Origin: JADFWK01 sp035527895
Lineage (GTDB): Bacteria; Desulfobacterota; DSM-4660; Desulfatiglandales; B25-G16
Assembly: GCA_035527895.1 (NCBI GenBank)
Contig: DATKZQ010000131.1
Location: 1 to 13,638, forward strand
Length of the DNA stretch: 13,638 nucleotides
Direction: 5' to 3'
In this document: positions 1 to 7,378 of the stretch, one piece after another
How positions within the stretch are numbered: position 1 is the first letter of the stretch
Layout: each line of letters opens with the position of its first letter
Notes under the pieces: generated by a model
Database searches by the model: none
Seen by the model: the letters and a program-made list of their open reading frames with translations, nothing else
Told to the model about the DNA's origin: nothing
Position numbers and translations under genes: made by a program

Positions 1-90
1 GGGATTGGACCTCATCAGCTCCCGGATCTGTTCAATATCCTCCTCGCTGACTGAGCGACCTTGGATGACCATGGAAGTTTCCATGGCCAT
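1..90 (-). CDS. DruA/DUF4338-like protein, N-terminal fragment
   Basis: Read on the minus strand from the ATG at 90 down to base 1, this gives 30 uninterrupted residues beginning MAMETSMVIQGRSVSEEDIE and continuing to a short acidic/leucine helix ending RSNP. The pattern V-I-Q-G-R-x-(V/I)-x-x-x-D-(I/L)-x-x-I-R is typical of the start of DUF4338 (DruA) proteins, which are found in Druantia defence loci but more often as multi-copy genes near or within transposable elements. A GAGGA ribosome-binding site lies five bases before the ATG; in-frame ATGs at codons 3 and 7 are alternatives. The gene is cut by the window edge, so length and completeness are unknown. It diverges from the IclR gene. With only 30 residues the family call is moderate, and a mobile-element role is more likely than a full Druantia system. 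Confidence 0.6.
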   Translation of the reverse strand, partial: MAMETSMVIQGRSVSEEDIEQIRELMRSNP

Positions 91-415
91 ATACATCCTC
101 TAATCATTTCCGTGAGTCCAGAGAAAAATCGCCCCTCCCACTCAAGACTGAATCTTTACCCCCTGTCAGCTAAATCTCAAAACTAATCAAAACGCAATTC
201 CTCACCTTTCACCATTTCCGCCGCCTGCAAAGTAGCCTCCTTTGGAAGCAAGGAATTGAGAACGAAAACAAAAACCTAATCCGCTTCATGCCTGAGCCTA
301 AAACGTAACTGCTTAAGGAGCGCTTTGGTTTCATTCCTTATCTCAGGAAGACGAGTTTTTTGCTTGACAGAAAAATATTATAGATTAACACTAGCTTTCA
401 ATATATGAGAATGCC
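91..415. other. Divergent intergenic region
   Basis: This 325-base gap separates the minus-strand DruA-like gene from the plus-strand IclR gene. I find no convincing ORF or RNA gene. It must hold control signals for both genes and, if the left gene belongs to an insertion sequence, that element's end. I could not pin down such an end, and I saw no clear match to the sequence at the right-hand IS junction. AT content rises towards the IclR gene. Confidence 0.5.
364..391 (+). promoter_or_regulatory. Candidate sigma-70 promoter for the IclR gene
   Basis: A perfect -35 hexamer TTGACA lies at 364-369, followed after 16 bases by a weak -10 (TAACAC, 386-391) in AT-rich DNA. Transcription would begin around 398-400, about 16 bases before the ATG at 416. 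The -10 matches poorly, which may mean the promoter is weak or needs an activator. The call rests mostly on the -35. Confidence 0.35.
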
Positions 416-1207
416 ATGAGACATAAGACCCCCAAAGTGAGTTCGATCGAAAAGTCGCTGAATATCCTCATGGCTTTGACTCCCAACAGTTCCGAAATGG
501 GAACTGTTGGGATTAGTCGAAAAACGGGTTTTCATACAGCAACGGTTAATCGAACCCTTCAAGTCCTTGCCCGAAAGCGTTTTCTTCAGCAGAATCCCCT
601 AACACGAAAATTCACCCTAGGACCGTCAATTCTTTCGTTAGGGCAGGCCACAATGGAATCCCTTAGCGATGGGCTCGTTCGTGTCGCGATGCCGCATCTT
701 GGCGAACTCAGTGAGAAGCTGGGGGAAACGGTCGTGCTGGAGGTAATTTCCGGCACGAGCGGGACAATTGCTTATGTTGTGCAAGGAAAACGCGCACTTA
801 ATATTCGGGCTAGTATTGGATGGAGAGTGCCAACCCATGCTGCAGCCGGCGCCAAAGCTATAATCGCTTTCTCTGAAACTGAGATTATTGATGGCTTCGC
901 CAAGAAGAAACTACGTCGTTTTACTAAGAACACCATAACAGATCCTGAGAAGCTCAGACGGCATCTGGAAGAAGTACAAAGAAAGGGAGTCGCTTTTACC
1001 CGGGAGGAGATTGATGCCGGCATCAATGCCATTGGTGTCCCCATATTAAACCATGAAAATAGGCCTGTTGCAGCTGTTGTAATTGTAGGCCCTTCGCTTC
1101 GAATCAGATGCGATTTGAAATCGCCGATAGTGGCTGAAATAAGAAAAACAGCATCCAACATCCCCGCTCAGCTTTTTCATTCAGGATCTATGGGGGATAT
1201 GGGGTAG
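416..1207 (+). CDS. IclR-family transcriptional regulator
   Basis: 263 residues, the usual length for IclR regulators, which bind operator DNA as dimers or tetramers and respond to small carboxylates, aromatics or similar inducers. Residues about 9-65 form the winged helix-turn-helix: the opening SSIEKSLNIL is the usual first helix and TATVNRTLQVLARK fits the recognition helix. The C-terminal effector domain follows from about residue 80, with the conserved stretch PTHAAAGAKAI (usually P-x-H-A-x-A-x-G-K-A) and the late pattern TREEIDAGINAIGVPI, seen in most members. An ATG at 411 is followed at once by a stop, so 416 is the start; its ribosome site is poor (GAGA). Its position directly before the catabolic genes suggests it controls them; repressor or activator cannot be told. 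Confidence 0.92.
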   Translation: MRHKTPKVSSIEKSLNILMALTPNSSEMGTVGISRKTGFHTATVNRTLQVLARKRFLQQNPLTRKFTLGPSILSLGQATMESLSDGLVRVAMPHLGELSEKLGETVVLEVISGTSGTIAYVVQGKRALNIRASIGWRVPTHAAAGAKAIIAFSETEIIDGFAKKKLRRFTKNTITDPEKLRRHLEEVQRKGVAFTREEIDAGINAIGVPILNHENRPVAAVVIVGPSLRIRCDLKSPIVAEIRKTASNIPAQLFHSGSMGDMG

Positions 1208-1313
1208 TTTTTTACGAGAGTTCTATCCTGCTCTCTCCACCCGGAATACGTTGGCAATCCGCTTTTCAGTGACCTGTGCGCCCCACGCTCATTGAGGGGA
1301 ACGCAAGAATAAG

Positions 1314-1395
1314 TATCGTTGCTGCGGCGATGCTCCATCTTGATGGGCGTAGGTCTGGTTTCCAACTTCTAGTATTGATATCGTTGCTCGGCGAT
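1314..1395. repeat. Imperfect direct repeat TATCGTTGCT(G)CGGCGAT
   Basis: Copy one is TATCGTTGCTGCGGCGAT at 1314-1331 and copy two is TATCGTTGCTCGGCGAT at 1379-1395. They differ by one G and are 65 bases apart, about six helical turns. The core CGGCGAT recurs at 1461-1467. The spacing and the location between a regulator and its likely target operon are compatible with binding sites on one face of the helix, but a chance or relic duplication is possible. Confidence 0.5.
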
Positions 1396-1494
1396 CGTAT
1401 TATCCATATTTCATAGAAGATGTTCGACCGCGAACTACTCGTACGTCTTTCTGACCCGGTCGGCGATTTGGGTGTGGGGACAGCAACCTCAATT

Positions 1495-1524
1495 TTGACG
1501 AGCCAGCGTTGAGAGAGTATTGAT
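1495..1524 (+). promoter_or_regulatory. Candidate promoter for the lyase-hyuAB block
   Basis: TTGACG at 1495-1500 matches the sigma-70 -35 box in five of six positions. An 18-base spacer leads to TATTGA at 1519-1524, a weak -10. Transcription would start near 1531, at the left edge of the inverted repeat at 1535-1558 and about 75 bases before the lyase ATG. Two weak hexamers alone could be chance; the neighbouring palindrome raises the likelihood. Confidence 0.3.
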
Positions 1525-1534
1525 GCCGTAGTCT

Positions 1535-1558
1535 CTTAATGCAGGTACTTGCATTGAG
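1535..1558. promoter_or_regulatory. Inverted repeat, candidate operator
   Basis: The half-sites CTTAATGCA (1535-1543) and TGCATTGAG (1550-1558) pair at eight of nine positions around a six-base centre (GGTACT). Outside them, GTCT on the left and AGTC on the right extend the symmetry with a bulge. Immediately downstream of the candidate -10 box, this is where a repressor operator would sit. It could instead be a hairpin in the 5' untranslated RNA. The IclR protein encoded upstream is the obvious candidate ligand, by inference only. Confidence 0.4.
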
Positions 1559-1605
1559 GAGTCAACTGGTTTCCAGATACTTTGGGGGTTGAAAGGAATC
1601 TGTGG

Positions 1606-3141
1606 ATGAGAAAACAGAAACAGAGTGAATACCGCGGTTTTCGAAGGCCAGGAATTAGGCTCACCGAGGAGTTGTTGCCCAATATCGTGACGCACTCCTC
1701 GGAGCATGAACTGCCTGAACTGTATGCTCATCATATGTTTGATAAGGCCCACCTGGTGATGCTGGCGGAGGAAAATATCATTCCCCGGAGAGATGCTGCT
1801 CTCATGTTGGCGAGCCTCAGGGAAATGGAGGCGGAGGGTATTGAAAAAGTGCGATTGGAGGTGGGTGGTGGCATACACTCGGGGGAGCAATATCTCATAC
1901 GCAAATTGTCAGAGGAAATTGGCGGCAGGATACATTTGGGGAGGAGTTCAGGGGATCTGGATAAGGTTGCCGACAGGATAAAGCAACGGGACAAGTTACT
2001 GGAGGTGATGGATGCGGTAAATGGATTTCGTCACGTACTCCTCAAGGTTGCAGCGGACCACGTGGATACTGTAATGCCCGGCTACACCCATGCACAACAT
2101 GCACAGCCCACGACCCTTGGCCATCAATTGCTGGCCTGGGCGGTAACCCTGTCGCGAGACTTTAAGAGGCTTGAGGCAGTGCTTCACCGAATAAACGTAA
2201 GCCCAGCAGGGGCTGCCATCATGACGGGTTCTAATTTCCCATTGAACCGGCACAGGGTCGCAGAGCTCTTGGGATTTGAAAGGCCTTGCGAAAACACCCT
2301 GGATGCCATCCACAGTCCAGACGATATGCTGGAAGTCTTTTCGGTGATAGCAATATCGCACTCCAATCTCGCCCGGTGGGCTGACGACATCATAATCTGG
2401 ACTAGCTCCGAGGTGGGCATGGTGGATATTCCAGATCGTTTTTGCGGCACGAGCAGCATACTGGCGCAAAAGAAAAATGCCTATGCCATGGAGCATGCCA
2501 GGGGTGCTGCAGCCAGCACCGTCGGGGGCTTGATGACCGCCTTTTTTGGCGAAAAAGGCCCCACGGGGTTGTCAATTTACTCCTGGAATCGCTATGCCAA
2601 GCCAGCCCTGTTGAGCTCCTTTGACAACGTTGTTCGTGACCTCAACTGGTTGACTGAGCTTTTGTCAGCCCTAAAGGTTAATAAGACCCTTATGAGGCAG
2701 CGGGCTGGCGCCTTTTGGGCCCAAGCCACCGACGTGGCGGGTGCAATAGTCCGAGACAAGGGTGTATCCTGGAGAACGGCGCACCAGATAGTGGGGATTC
2801 TCGTCAGGCTAAGCTATGAGCGAGGGATAGCGCCTCGCCATGTGCAGACCACATTGTTGGATGAAGCGGCGGTGGAATACATGGATGAACCGATTGGTTT
2901 GAGCGAAGAGAGTCTTCGGAAAGCGCTGGACCCTGGTGAGTTTGTCAAAGGGAGAACCCTGTACGGTGGTCCGGCCCCCCAGGAGTCACGGAGGCGGATT
3001 GCCGAGTTCGCAGAGGTGTTAAAGCGCGATGAGGATGCTGTAGTGGATATACGCGGCCGCCTCGAAGCAGCCTCCGAAAATCTCGAGAAAGCTATTGATC
3101 GGATCATCGATACCTACGCAAAGGCACCCAGTTCCGAGTAA
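1606..3141 (+). CDS. Argininosuccinate-lyase-like C-N lyase (aspartase/fumarase superfamily)
   Basis: 511 residues, slightly longer than the 460-470 usual for argininosuccinate lyase (ASL). The superfamily eliminates a C-N or C-O bond, usually releasing fumarate. Three signature regions align with ASL: GRIHLGRSSGDLDK (107-120), PGYTHAQHAQP (158-168, with the paired T161-H162) and GTSSILAQKKNA (281-292, catalytic serine in the 283-284 pair). Two are altered: ASL has GRSRNDQ where this has GRSSGDL, and GSSxMPQKKNP where this has SSILAQKKNA. The first loop holds substrate in ASL, so another substrate is likely; EDDS lyase is a known ASL-like enzyme acting on N-substituted aspartates. The start at 1606 has GAAAGGA eight bases upstream; the in-frame TTG at 1582 has none. 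Its neighbours are catabolic rather than arginine genes. Confidence 0.85.
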   Translation: MRKQKQSEYRGFRRPGIRLTEELLPNIVTHSSEHELPELYAHHMFDKAHLVMLAEENIIPRRDAALMLASLREMEAEGIEKVRLEVGGGIHSGEQYLIRKLSEEIGGRIHLGRSSGDLDKVADRIKQRDKLLEVMDAVNGFRHVLLKVAADHVDTVMPGYTHAQHAQPTTLGHQLLAWAVTLSRDFKRLEAVLHRINVSPAGAAIMTGSNFPLNRHRVAELLGFERPCENTLDAIHSPDDMLEVFSVIAISHSNLARWADDIIIWTSSEVGMVDIPDRFCGTSSILAQKKNAYAMEHARGAAASTVGGLMTAFFGEKGPTGLSIYSWNRYAKPALLSSFDNVVRDLNWLTELLSALKVNKTLMRQRAGAFWAQATDVAGAIVRDKGVSWRTAHQIVGILVRLSYERGIAPRHVQTTLLDEAAVEYMDEPIGLSEESLRKALDPGEFVKGRTLYGGPAPQESRRRIAEFAEVLKRDEDAVVDIRGRLEAASENLEKAIDRIIDTYAKAPSSE

Positions 3142-3219
3142 GTTCACAAGGGCGTAAGGTATTGATCTATGAACGGTCTGAGTCAGCGGTCCTTCTGTCT
3201 TCAATGACCGGAGGCCGAG

Positions 3220-3297
3220 ATGACGTTAAGGAAAAGGAACAAGGGTAATTTTTTTAAAGGGAAAGGGTTGTTTTTACCTGCAGAAGGAAGGAGCTGA
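3220..3297 (+). CDS. Possible 25-codon leader ORF before hyuA
   Basis: The ATG at 3220 has GGAGG five bases upstream (3210-3214). The peptide MTLRKRNKGNFFKGKGLFLP plus five residues is basic, and its stop codon ends four bases before the GTG of hyuA. The hyuA ribosome site (AAGGAG, 3288-3293) lies inside its last codons, so ribosomes finishing here could reinitiate on hyuA. No known peptide family is recognised, and no run of one regulatory amino acid is seen apart from Lys/Arg and Phe. A chance ORF is a real alternative. Confidence 0.35.
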   Translation: MTLRKRNKGNFFKGKGLFLPAEGRS

Positions 3298-3301
3298 AAT
3301 C

Positions 3302-5371
3302 GTGTTTGAAATTGCAATAGATACCGGTGGTACCTTTACTGATGGTGTACTAGTAGATGAGGATGGAAAAATAAGTGTCGCCAAATTCCCAACCGATATT
3401 AGCGATCCAGAAAAGAGCCTCATGGGGTGTATCGAACTCCTGGCTCGGGAGCGTGGCATAATGGACCACGAGCTCATCACCAACACAGCTGCCATAGTGA
3501 TAGGCTCGACCATAGCTACTAATTGTATCGTGTCAAAGAAAGGTGCAAGATGCTGCATGATAACTACCAAAGGTTTTAGGGACATGCTGGAATTAAGCAG
3601 CAGGATAGCGAAAGAGGATCCCTATGACCTGCGGGTTCCTCCGCCGGAGTATCTCATCCCCAGGTACCTGCGCTTCGAGGTTGACGAGCGTATCCAATAT
3701 GATGGAGAAATAATCACGCCGCTAAACGAAGAGGATGTCCGTCAGGCGATCAACAAAGCGAAGGAACAAGACGTTGAGGTACCGGTTGTCTGCTTCCTGC
3801 ACTCGTACATGAATCCTGAACATGAAGAGAGGGCAGCAGAGATAATCAAAGCCCAGTATCCCAATGTAGTACTCTCTTCACATATTCTGCGGAGACGCAT
3901 GGAGGGATACCGATTTCACACCGCCGTACTTGCTGGCTACGTCAAGCCGGTGATCGCCAACTTTATCGAGAAATTTGATGGACAGCTAAAACGCGCCAGC
4001 TTCAAAGGGACCTTGATGTTCATCACATGCGCCGGAGGGATTGCTGCTCCAGAGGTCTGTTTGGACAATCCGGCACTCATGATAGGCTCCGGACCTGCTG
4101 CAGGACCCCTGTTTGCGAAGCTGCTCGGCGAAATGGCCGGGTTCAAAAATATCGCATCCATTGACATAGGGGGAACTACCGTCGATTTGAGTATACTTCC
4201 AGAAGGAAAAATCACCACCACTACCGAAATGATAGTTGCCGATCATAGAAACGCCATGGAGTCTGTTAATGTAACCAGCATTGGGGTGGGAGGCGGAGCT
4301 ATTGCGCGGATTGACAGTCGTGGTATCCTTCGCGTTGGACCTGATAGTGCTGGCGCCGACCCCGGCCCTGCATGTTATGGTAAGGATGGACAGAACCCTA
4401 CACTGACTGATGCCGATGTGGTTCTCGGGTATATCCCTGCTGACTACTTTTTGGGCGGCACTATCCCTCTTTATGCAGATCTCGCTCAAAGAGCTATCGA
4501 AGAATACATAGCGAAACCGTTGGGTATGGATGTTATTCAGGCGGCCTACGCAGTAAAGTCCCTTGCAGAGGAAAATATTGCAAAGCGGATCTTCCTGAAC
4601 TTTGTCAACAGTGGATATGACCCACGAGAGTTCGTTCTTGTCGTCGGTGGTGGCGCCGGCCCAGTACATGCAGCCGCCCTGGCTGAAAAACTGAATATGA
4701 AACAGCTCTATGTTCCCAAGCATGCCGCCGTCTTCTGCCCATTCGGCATCCTGCTGGCTGATTTTAAATGTATCCTGACTCGTTTCTACTATCGTAGCGG
4801 CAACGAGATAGATACTGATGAACTGAGAGGCCTATATCTCGCTTTAGAAGAAGAAGGAGTGGATATTCTGAAACGGCAGGGAATAGCTGAGAAGGATGTC
4901 AAGGTCATGCGTGGTGCTGACATGCGGTATTTCGGCCAACTCCACAGTATTGATGTCTTCCTTCCGGATATTCCGGCAGGCAAGCCCTTCACAGAGGAAA
5001 CGATGAGGGCACTGATTGATGGTTTCCATGCACGACACGAAGATCTATACGGACGCTCCGACCCATCGATGCCGGTTACTTTTGAAACAGTCAAGTTGCA
5101 TGCGGTAGCGAAAAGACGTCCTTTTCAGATAACTCGAGAACCGTTGCGTTCAGAGGATCCGTCAAAAGCCATTAAACGAAAGCGGCAAGTCTGCTTTGAC
5201 GAGGCAAGTGGATTTGTCGAAACCCAGTGCTATGTCGGAGACCGCTTCCAACCCGGAAATGTGATTAGGGGACCTGCTATTGTTGAGGAAACAAAGACAA
5301 CTGTTGTTATACCTCGGGATTATGAACTCACCGTCGATACCTATGGAAATTATTTGATGAGGAGATGCTAA
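3302..5371 (+). CDS. hyuA: Hydantoinase/oxoprolinase family subunit A (HyuA-like)
   Basis: 689 residues, normal for HyuA. The family uses ATP either to hydrolyse cyclic amides (N-methylhydantoin, 5-oxoproline) or, as acetone or acetophenone carboxylase subunits, to activate ketones for carboxylation. The N-terminal domain opens with the nucleotide-binding motif IAIDTGGTFTDG (D7 to G15). The second phosphate motif DIGGTTVD is at 288-295, the family block SAGADPGPACYG at 349-360, and VGGGAGPVHA at 448-457; the C-terminal domain runs to the end. The start is a GTG with AAGGAG eight bases upstream. It is one base from hyuB, with which it should form the enzyme. No small third (gamma) subunit of the acetone-carboxylase type is present, which leans towards an amidohydrolase, but motifs do not decide between the two. 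Confidence 0.93.
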   Translation: MFEIAIDTGGTFTDGVLVDEDGKISVAKFPTDISDPEKSLMGCIELLARERGIMDHELITNTAAIVIGSTIATNCIVSKKGARCCMITTKGFRDMLELSSRIAKEDPYDLRVPPPEYLIPRYLRFEVDERIQYDGEIITPLNEEDVRQAINKAKEQDVEVPVVCFLHSYMNPEHEERAAEIIKAQYPNVVLSSHILRRRMEGYRFHTAVLAGYVKPVIANFIEKFDGQLKRASFKGTLMFITCAGGIAAPEVCLDNPALMIGSGPAAGPLFAKLLGEMAGFKNIASIDIGGTTVDLSILPEGKITTTTEMIVADHRNAMESVNVTSIGVGGGAIARIDSRGILRVGPDSAGADPGPACYGKDGQNPTLTDADVVLGYIPADYFLGGTIPLYADLAQRAIEEYIAKPLGMDVIQAAYAVKSLAEENIAKRIFLNFVNSGYDPREFVLVVGGGAGPVHAAALAEKLNMKQLYVPKHAAVFCPFGILLADFKCILTRFYYRSGNEIDTDELRGLYLALEEEGVDILKRQGIAEKDVKVMRGADMRYFGQLHSIDVFLPDIPAGKPFTEETMRALIDGFHARHEDLYGRSDPSMPVTFETVKLHAVAKRRPFQITREPLRSEDPSKAIKRKRQVCFDEASGFVETQCYVGDRFQPGNVIRGPAIVEETKTTVVIPRDYELTVDTYGNYLMRRC

Positions 5372-5372
5372 A

Positions 5373-7199
5373 GTGAACGAGCAAAGCAAATCAATAGACC
5401 CTTTGACGTTGTCAATCATTGAAGGGAGGCTAGAAACCTTCAACGAGGAACTGGGCCAAAGAACCATGCGCCAATGTTTCTCCTATATGACAGCCCACCT
5501 CCGTGACCTTGGCGCAGCATTCTTGGACAACCAAGAGCGCATTATCAGTGTCGGGAGTTATATGCCGGGCCACAGTGCAGGAACTGATATTGGTCTTAAG
5601 GGAATACTGGACTATATAGGCCGCGACAATATCCGTCCGGACGATTTCATTATCGGAAATGACCCGTTTATTGTGGCTCTCGGTCACGTCCCGGACTGGA
5701 CCTTTGTCCGTCCAATCTTCTATGAGGGCGAGCTCATATTTTATCACGTTTTCAAAACGCACCAATATGATACCGGCGGTGCGCACATGGGGGCTTATTA
5801 CCCTGGCTCCTTTGATTGCCATGGGGAGGGGTTGCTGATTCCTCCGTTGAAACTTGTCGAAGAGGGCAAACTAGATGAGAAGGTTCACTCCCTCATCTTA
5901 AGGAACGTAAGGGGAGCCTCACTGATGCGGGCCGACAACCTGCTTGTTTACACGTCCATGAAGAAGATCGAGGAAAGGGTACTGGATCTTCTCAAAACTT
6001 ACGGGAAGGATACCGTGCTTGCTGCATGTGACGAACTCATCAGGCGAACTGAAGCTACAGTCAAGAACGTCATTTCTACCTGGCCGGCCGGAACATACAG
6101 GGCGGAGCGAGGCATCGATTGGGACGGAACTACCGATAAGACAGTATGGCTCAGACTGAATTTAACCATCAAACCAGATGAAGGCCTCCTCATATTGGAC
6201 TTTTCGGACAGCGATCCGGAAGTGGATTTTGTTAATATTACGATTGGCAGGACCTGGGCTGCCATGGCTTGTGCCGTAGCGTGGACGCTCCCTTCCGGCA
6301 TACCTCGTAATCAGGGTCTCATTAACTGCATGCGAATCATAACCAAAAAGGGAACGGTCCTTGACCCGGTTTATCCGGCTACCTCTGGGGGACAGGTTGT
6401 CACCGCAGGCGTCATAACGGAATGTGCCTTGATTGCCTTCGGCCAAGCAGTGCCAAAGGAAACGTCAGCGTTGTGGACGAGGCATTTGAATCCCAAGTTC
6501 TCCGGAAAGCGTCGGGACCGGATTGACCCGAGGACAGGCTCGATACAGTATTTCGACGTGGCGGGATTTATGTCGGACGGTGGAAATGGGGCGATATACG
6601 GGTATGACGGCACCGATAGTTTTACGCCTTACAATGCCGCCGGCGCCGTGCTCAAAGCCCCTGTTGAGGTGGAGGAATGGGAAGCACCGTTAAGGTGGCT
6701 GCGGTACGAATTCTTGACGGACGCTACAGGTCACGGTCAATGGAGAGGCGGGCTGGGCACTCATGTAGAAATAGTGCATACCTATGACCCTAAGCTGTGG
6801 CAGCCTCACGATACCATGGTGATGACGGGTAATTTCGATGGCGAGAAGTTCGGCGCCCTTGGTTTGATGGGTGGCAAAGAGGGAAAGACCCATAAAATGG
6901 GCATTCTAAGAAGAGGTAAAAGGGTTAGGCTGCGCACCATGTCCTCCGGCTACCTTGAGCCAGGTGATATTGTCTGGACCAAATCGGGAGGTGGAGGTGG
7001 AGTAGGTGATCCATTAGATAGAGAGATTGAGAAGGTTCGGTGGGATTTGATGAATGAGTATATCTCCCATGGAGTAACAAGAAACGTTTATGGAGTTGTT
7101 ATCGATCCACAAACCTTTGTTGTGGACTACAAGGCAACAAAGGCACTGCGGCAGCGACTGAAAAGGAGAAAAAACGAGAAGGAGATTCAAAAGAGCTAA
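5373..7199 (+). CDS. hyuB: Hydantoinase/oxoprolinase family subunit B (HyuB-like)
   Basis: 608 residues, at the upper end of the usual range. HyuB is the partner of HyuA in ATP-dependent cyclic amidases and in acetone/acetophenone carboxylases. Family features include the early stretch IEGRLETFNEELGQ (about 15-28), the central GNDPF motif near residue 95, PYNAAGAVLKAPVEVEEWE in the middle and the glycine-rich SGGGGGVGDPLDRE (538-551) that marks the C-terminal region, followed by a typical tail reading YISHGVTRNVYGVVID. The start is a GTG one base after the hyuA stop, with GGAG eight bases upstream inside hyuA, so translation is probably coupled. The last 25 residues are strongly basic. The HyuB call is firm; the substrate is unknown. 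Confidence 0.93.
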   Translation: MNEQSKSIDPLTLSIIEGRLETFNEELGQRTMRQCFSYMTAHLRDLGAAFLDNQERIISVGSYMPGHSAGTDIGLKGILDYIGRDNIRPDDFIIGNDPFIVALGHVPDWTFVRPIFYEGELIFYHVFKTHQYDTGGAHMGAYYPGSFDCHGEGLLIPPLKLVEEGKLDEKVHSLILRNVRGASLMRADNLLVYTSMKKIEERVLDLLKTYGKDTVLAACDELIRRTEATVKNVISTWPAGTYRAERGIDWDGTTDKTVWLRLNLTIKPDEGLLILDFSDSDPEVDFVNITIGRTWAAMACAVAWTLPSGIPRNQGLINCMRIITKKGTVLDPVYPATSGGQVVTAGVITECALIAFGQAVPKETSALWTRHLNPKFSGKRRDRIDPRTGSIQYFDVAGFMSDGGNGAIYGYDGTDSFTPYNAAGAVLKAPVEVEEWEAPLRWLRYEFLTDATGHGQWRGGLGTHVEIVHTYDPKLWQPHDTMVMTGNFDGEKFGALGLMGGKEGKTHKMGILRRGKRVRLRTMSSGYLEPGDIVWTKSGGGGGVGDPLDREIEKVRWDLMNEYISHGVTRNVYGVVIDPQTFVVDYKATKALRQRLKRRKNEKEIQKS

Positions 7200-7205
7200 C
7201 GTACA

Positions 7206-7337
7206 ATGCGTCTTACAAAATCAAAGATTTTTGAAAAAACTCTGCTCGAGAAGATTGGCTTACCGGCGGCAGGAATGGAGGTCTTAATAGGGATCGCAAA
7301 AAGACTGTCTTTGGTAATCAATTCATCATCTTATTGA
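7206..7337 (+). CDS. Small ORF of 43 codons, doubtful
   Basis: An ATG six bases past the hyuB stop opens a 43-residue reading frame beginning MRLTKSKIFEKTLLEKIGLP with a hydrophobic segment around VLIGIAKRL. An AAAGAG sequence ten bases upstream could serve as a weak ribosome site. The composition is protein-like, but no family is recognised and the stretch is short enough to be chance. It fills most of the 179-base gap between hyuB and the MmgE/PrpD gene. Confidence 0.2.
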   Translation: MRLTKSKIFEKTLLEKIGLPAAGMEVLIGIAKRLSLVINSSSY

Positions 7338-7378
7338 AGCCACGGTAGTGCGCCAGGAAAGAGGGAGGGATAACAAGA

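Larger units (their letters stand above)
1208..1605. other. Control region between the regulator and the lyase
   Basis: No supported gene lies here. An ORF reading can be extended upstream of 1606 from a TTG at 1582, but that start lacks a ribosome site. The region holds a spaced direct repeat (1314-1395), a candidate promoter (1495-1524) and an inverted repeat just downstream of it (1535-1558). A T-run at 1208-1213 follows the regulator's stop codon without a hairpin in front, so I do not call it a terminator. Confidence 0.6.

Noticed and set aside
1..90. A complete Druantia defence system
   Set aside because: Only 30 residues of a DruA-like start are visible and no other Druantia gene is in the window; DUF4338 genes are commonly mobile-element associated.
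1200..1216. Terminator after the IclR gene
   Set aside because: A T-run is present, but I could find no stable hairpin before it.
1582..1605. Upstream TTG start for the lyase
   Set aside because: No ribosome site precedes it, while the ATG at 1606 has GAAAGGA at a good distance.
1996..2496. 166-codon minus-strand ORF inside the lyase gene
   Set aside because: Opposite the conserved ASL-like signature regions; no motif and no independent ribosome site seen.
3986..4723. 245-codon minus-strand ORF inside hyuA
   Set aside because: It lies wholly opposite a gene with clear HyuA motifs, and its translation shows no family pattern. It is a shadow of hyuA codon usage.
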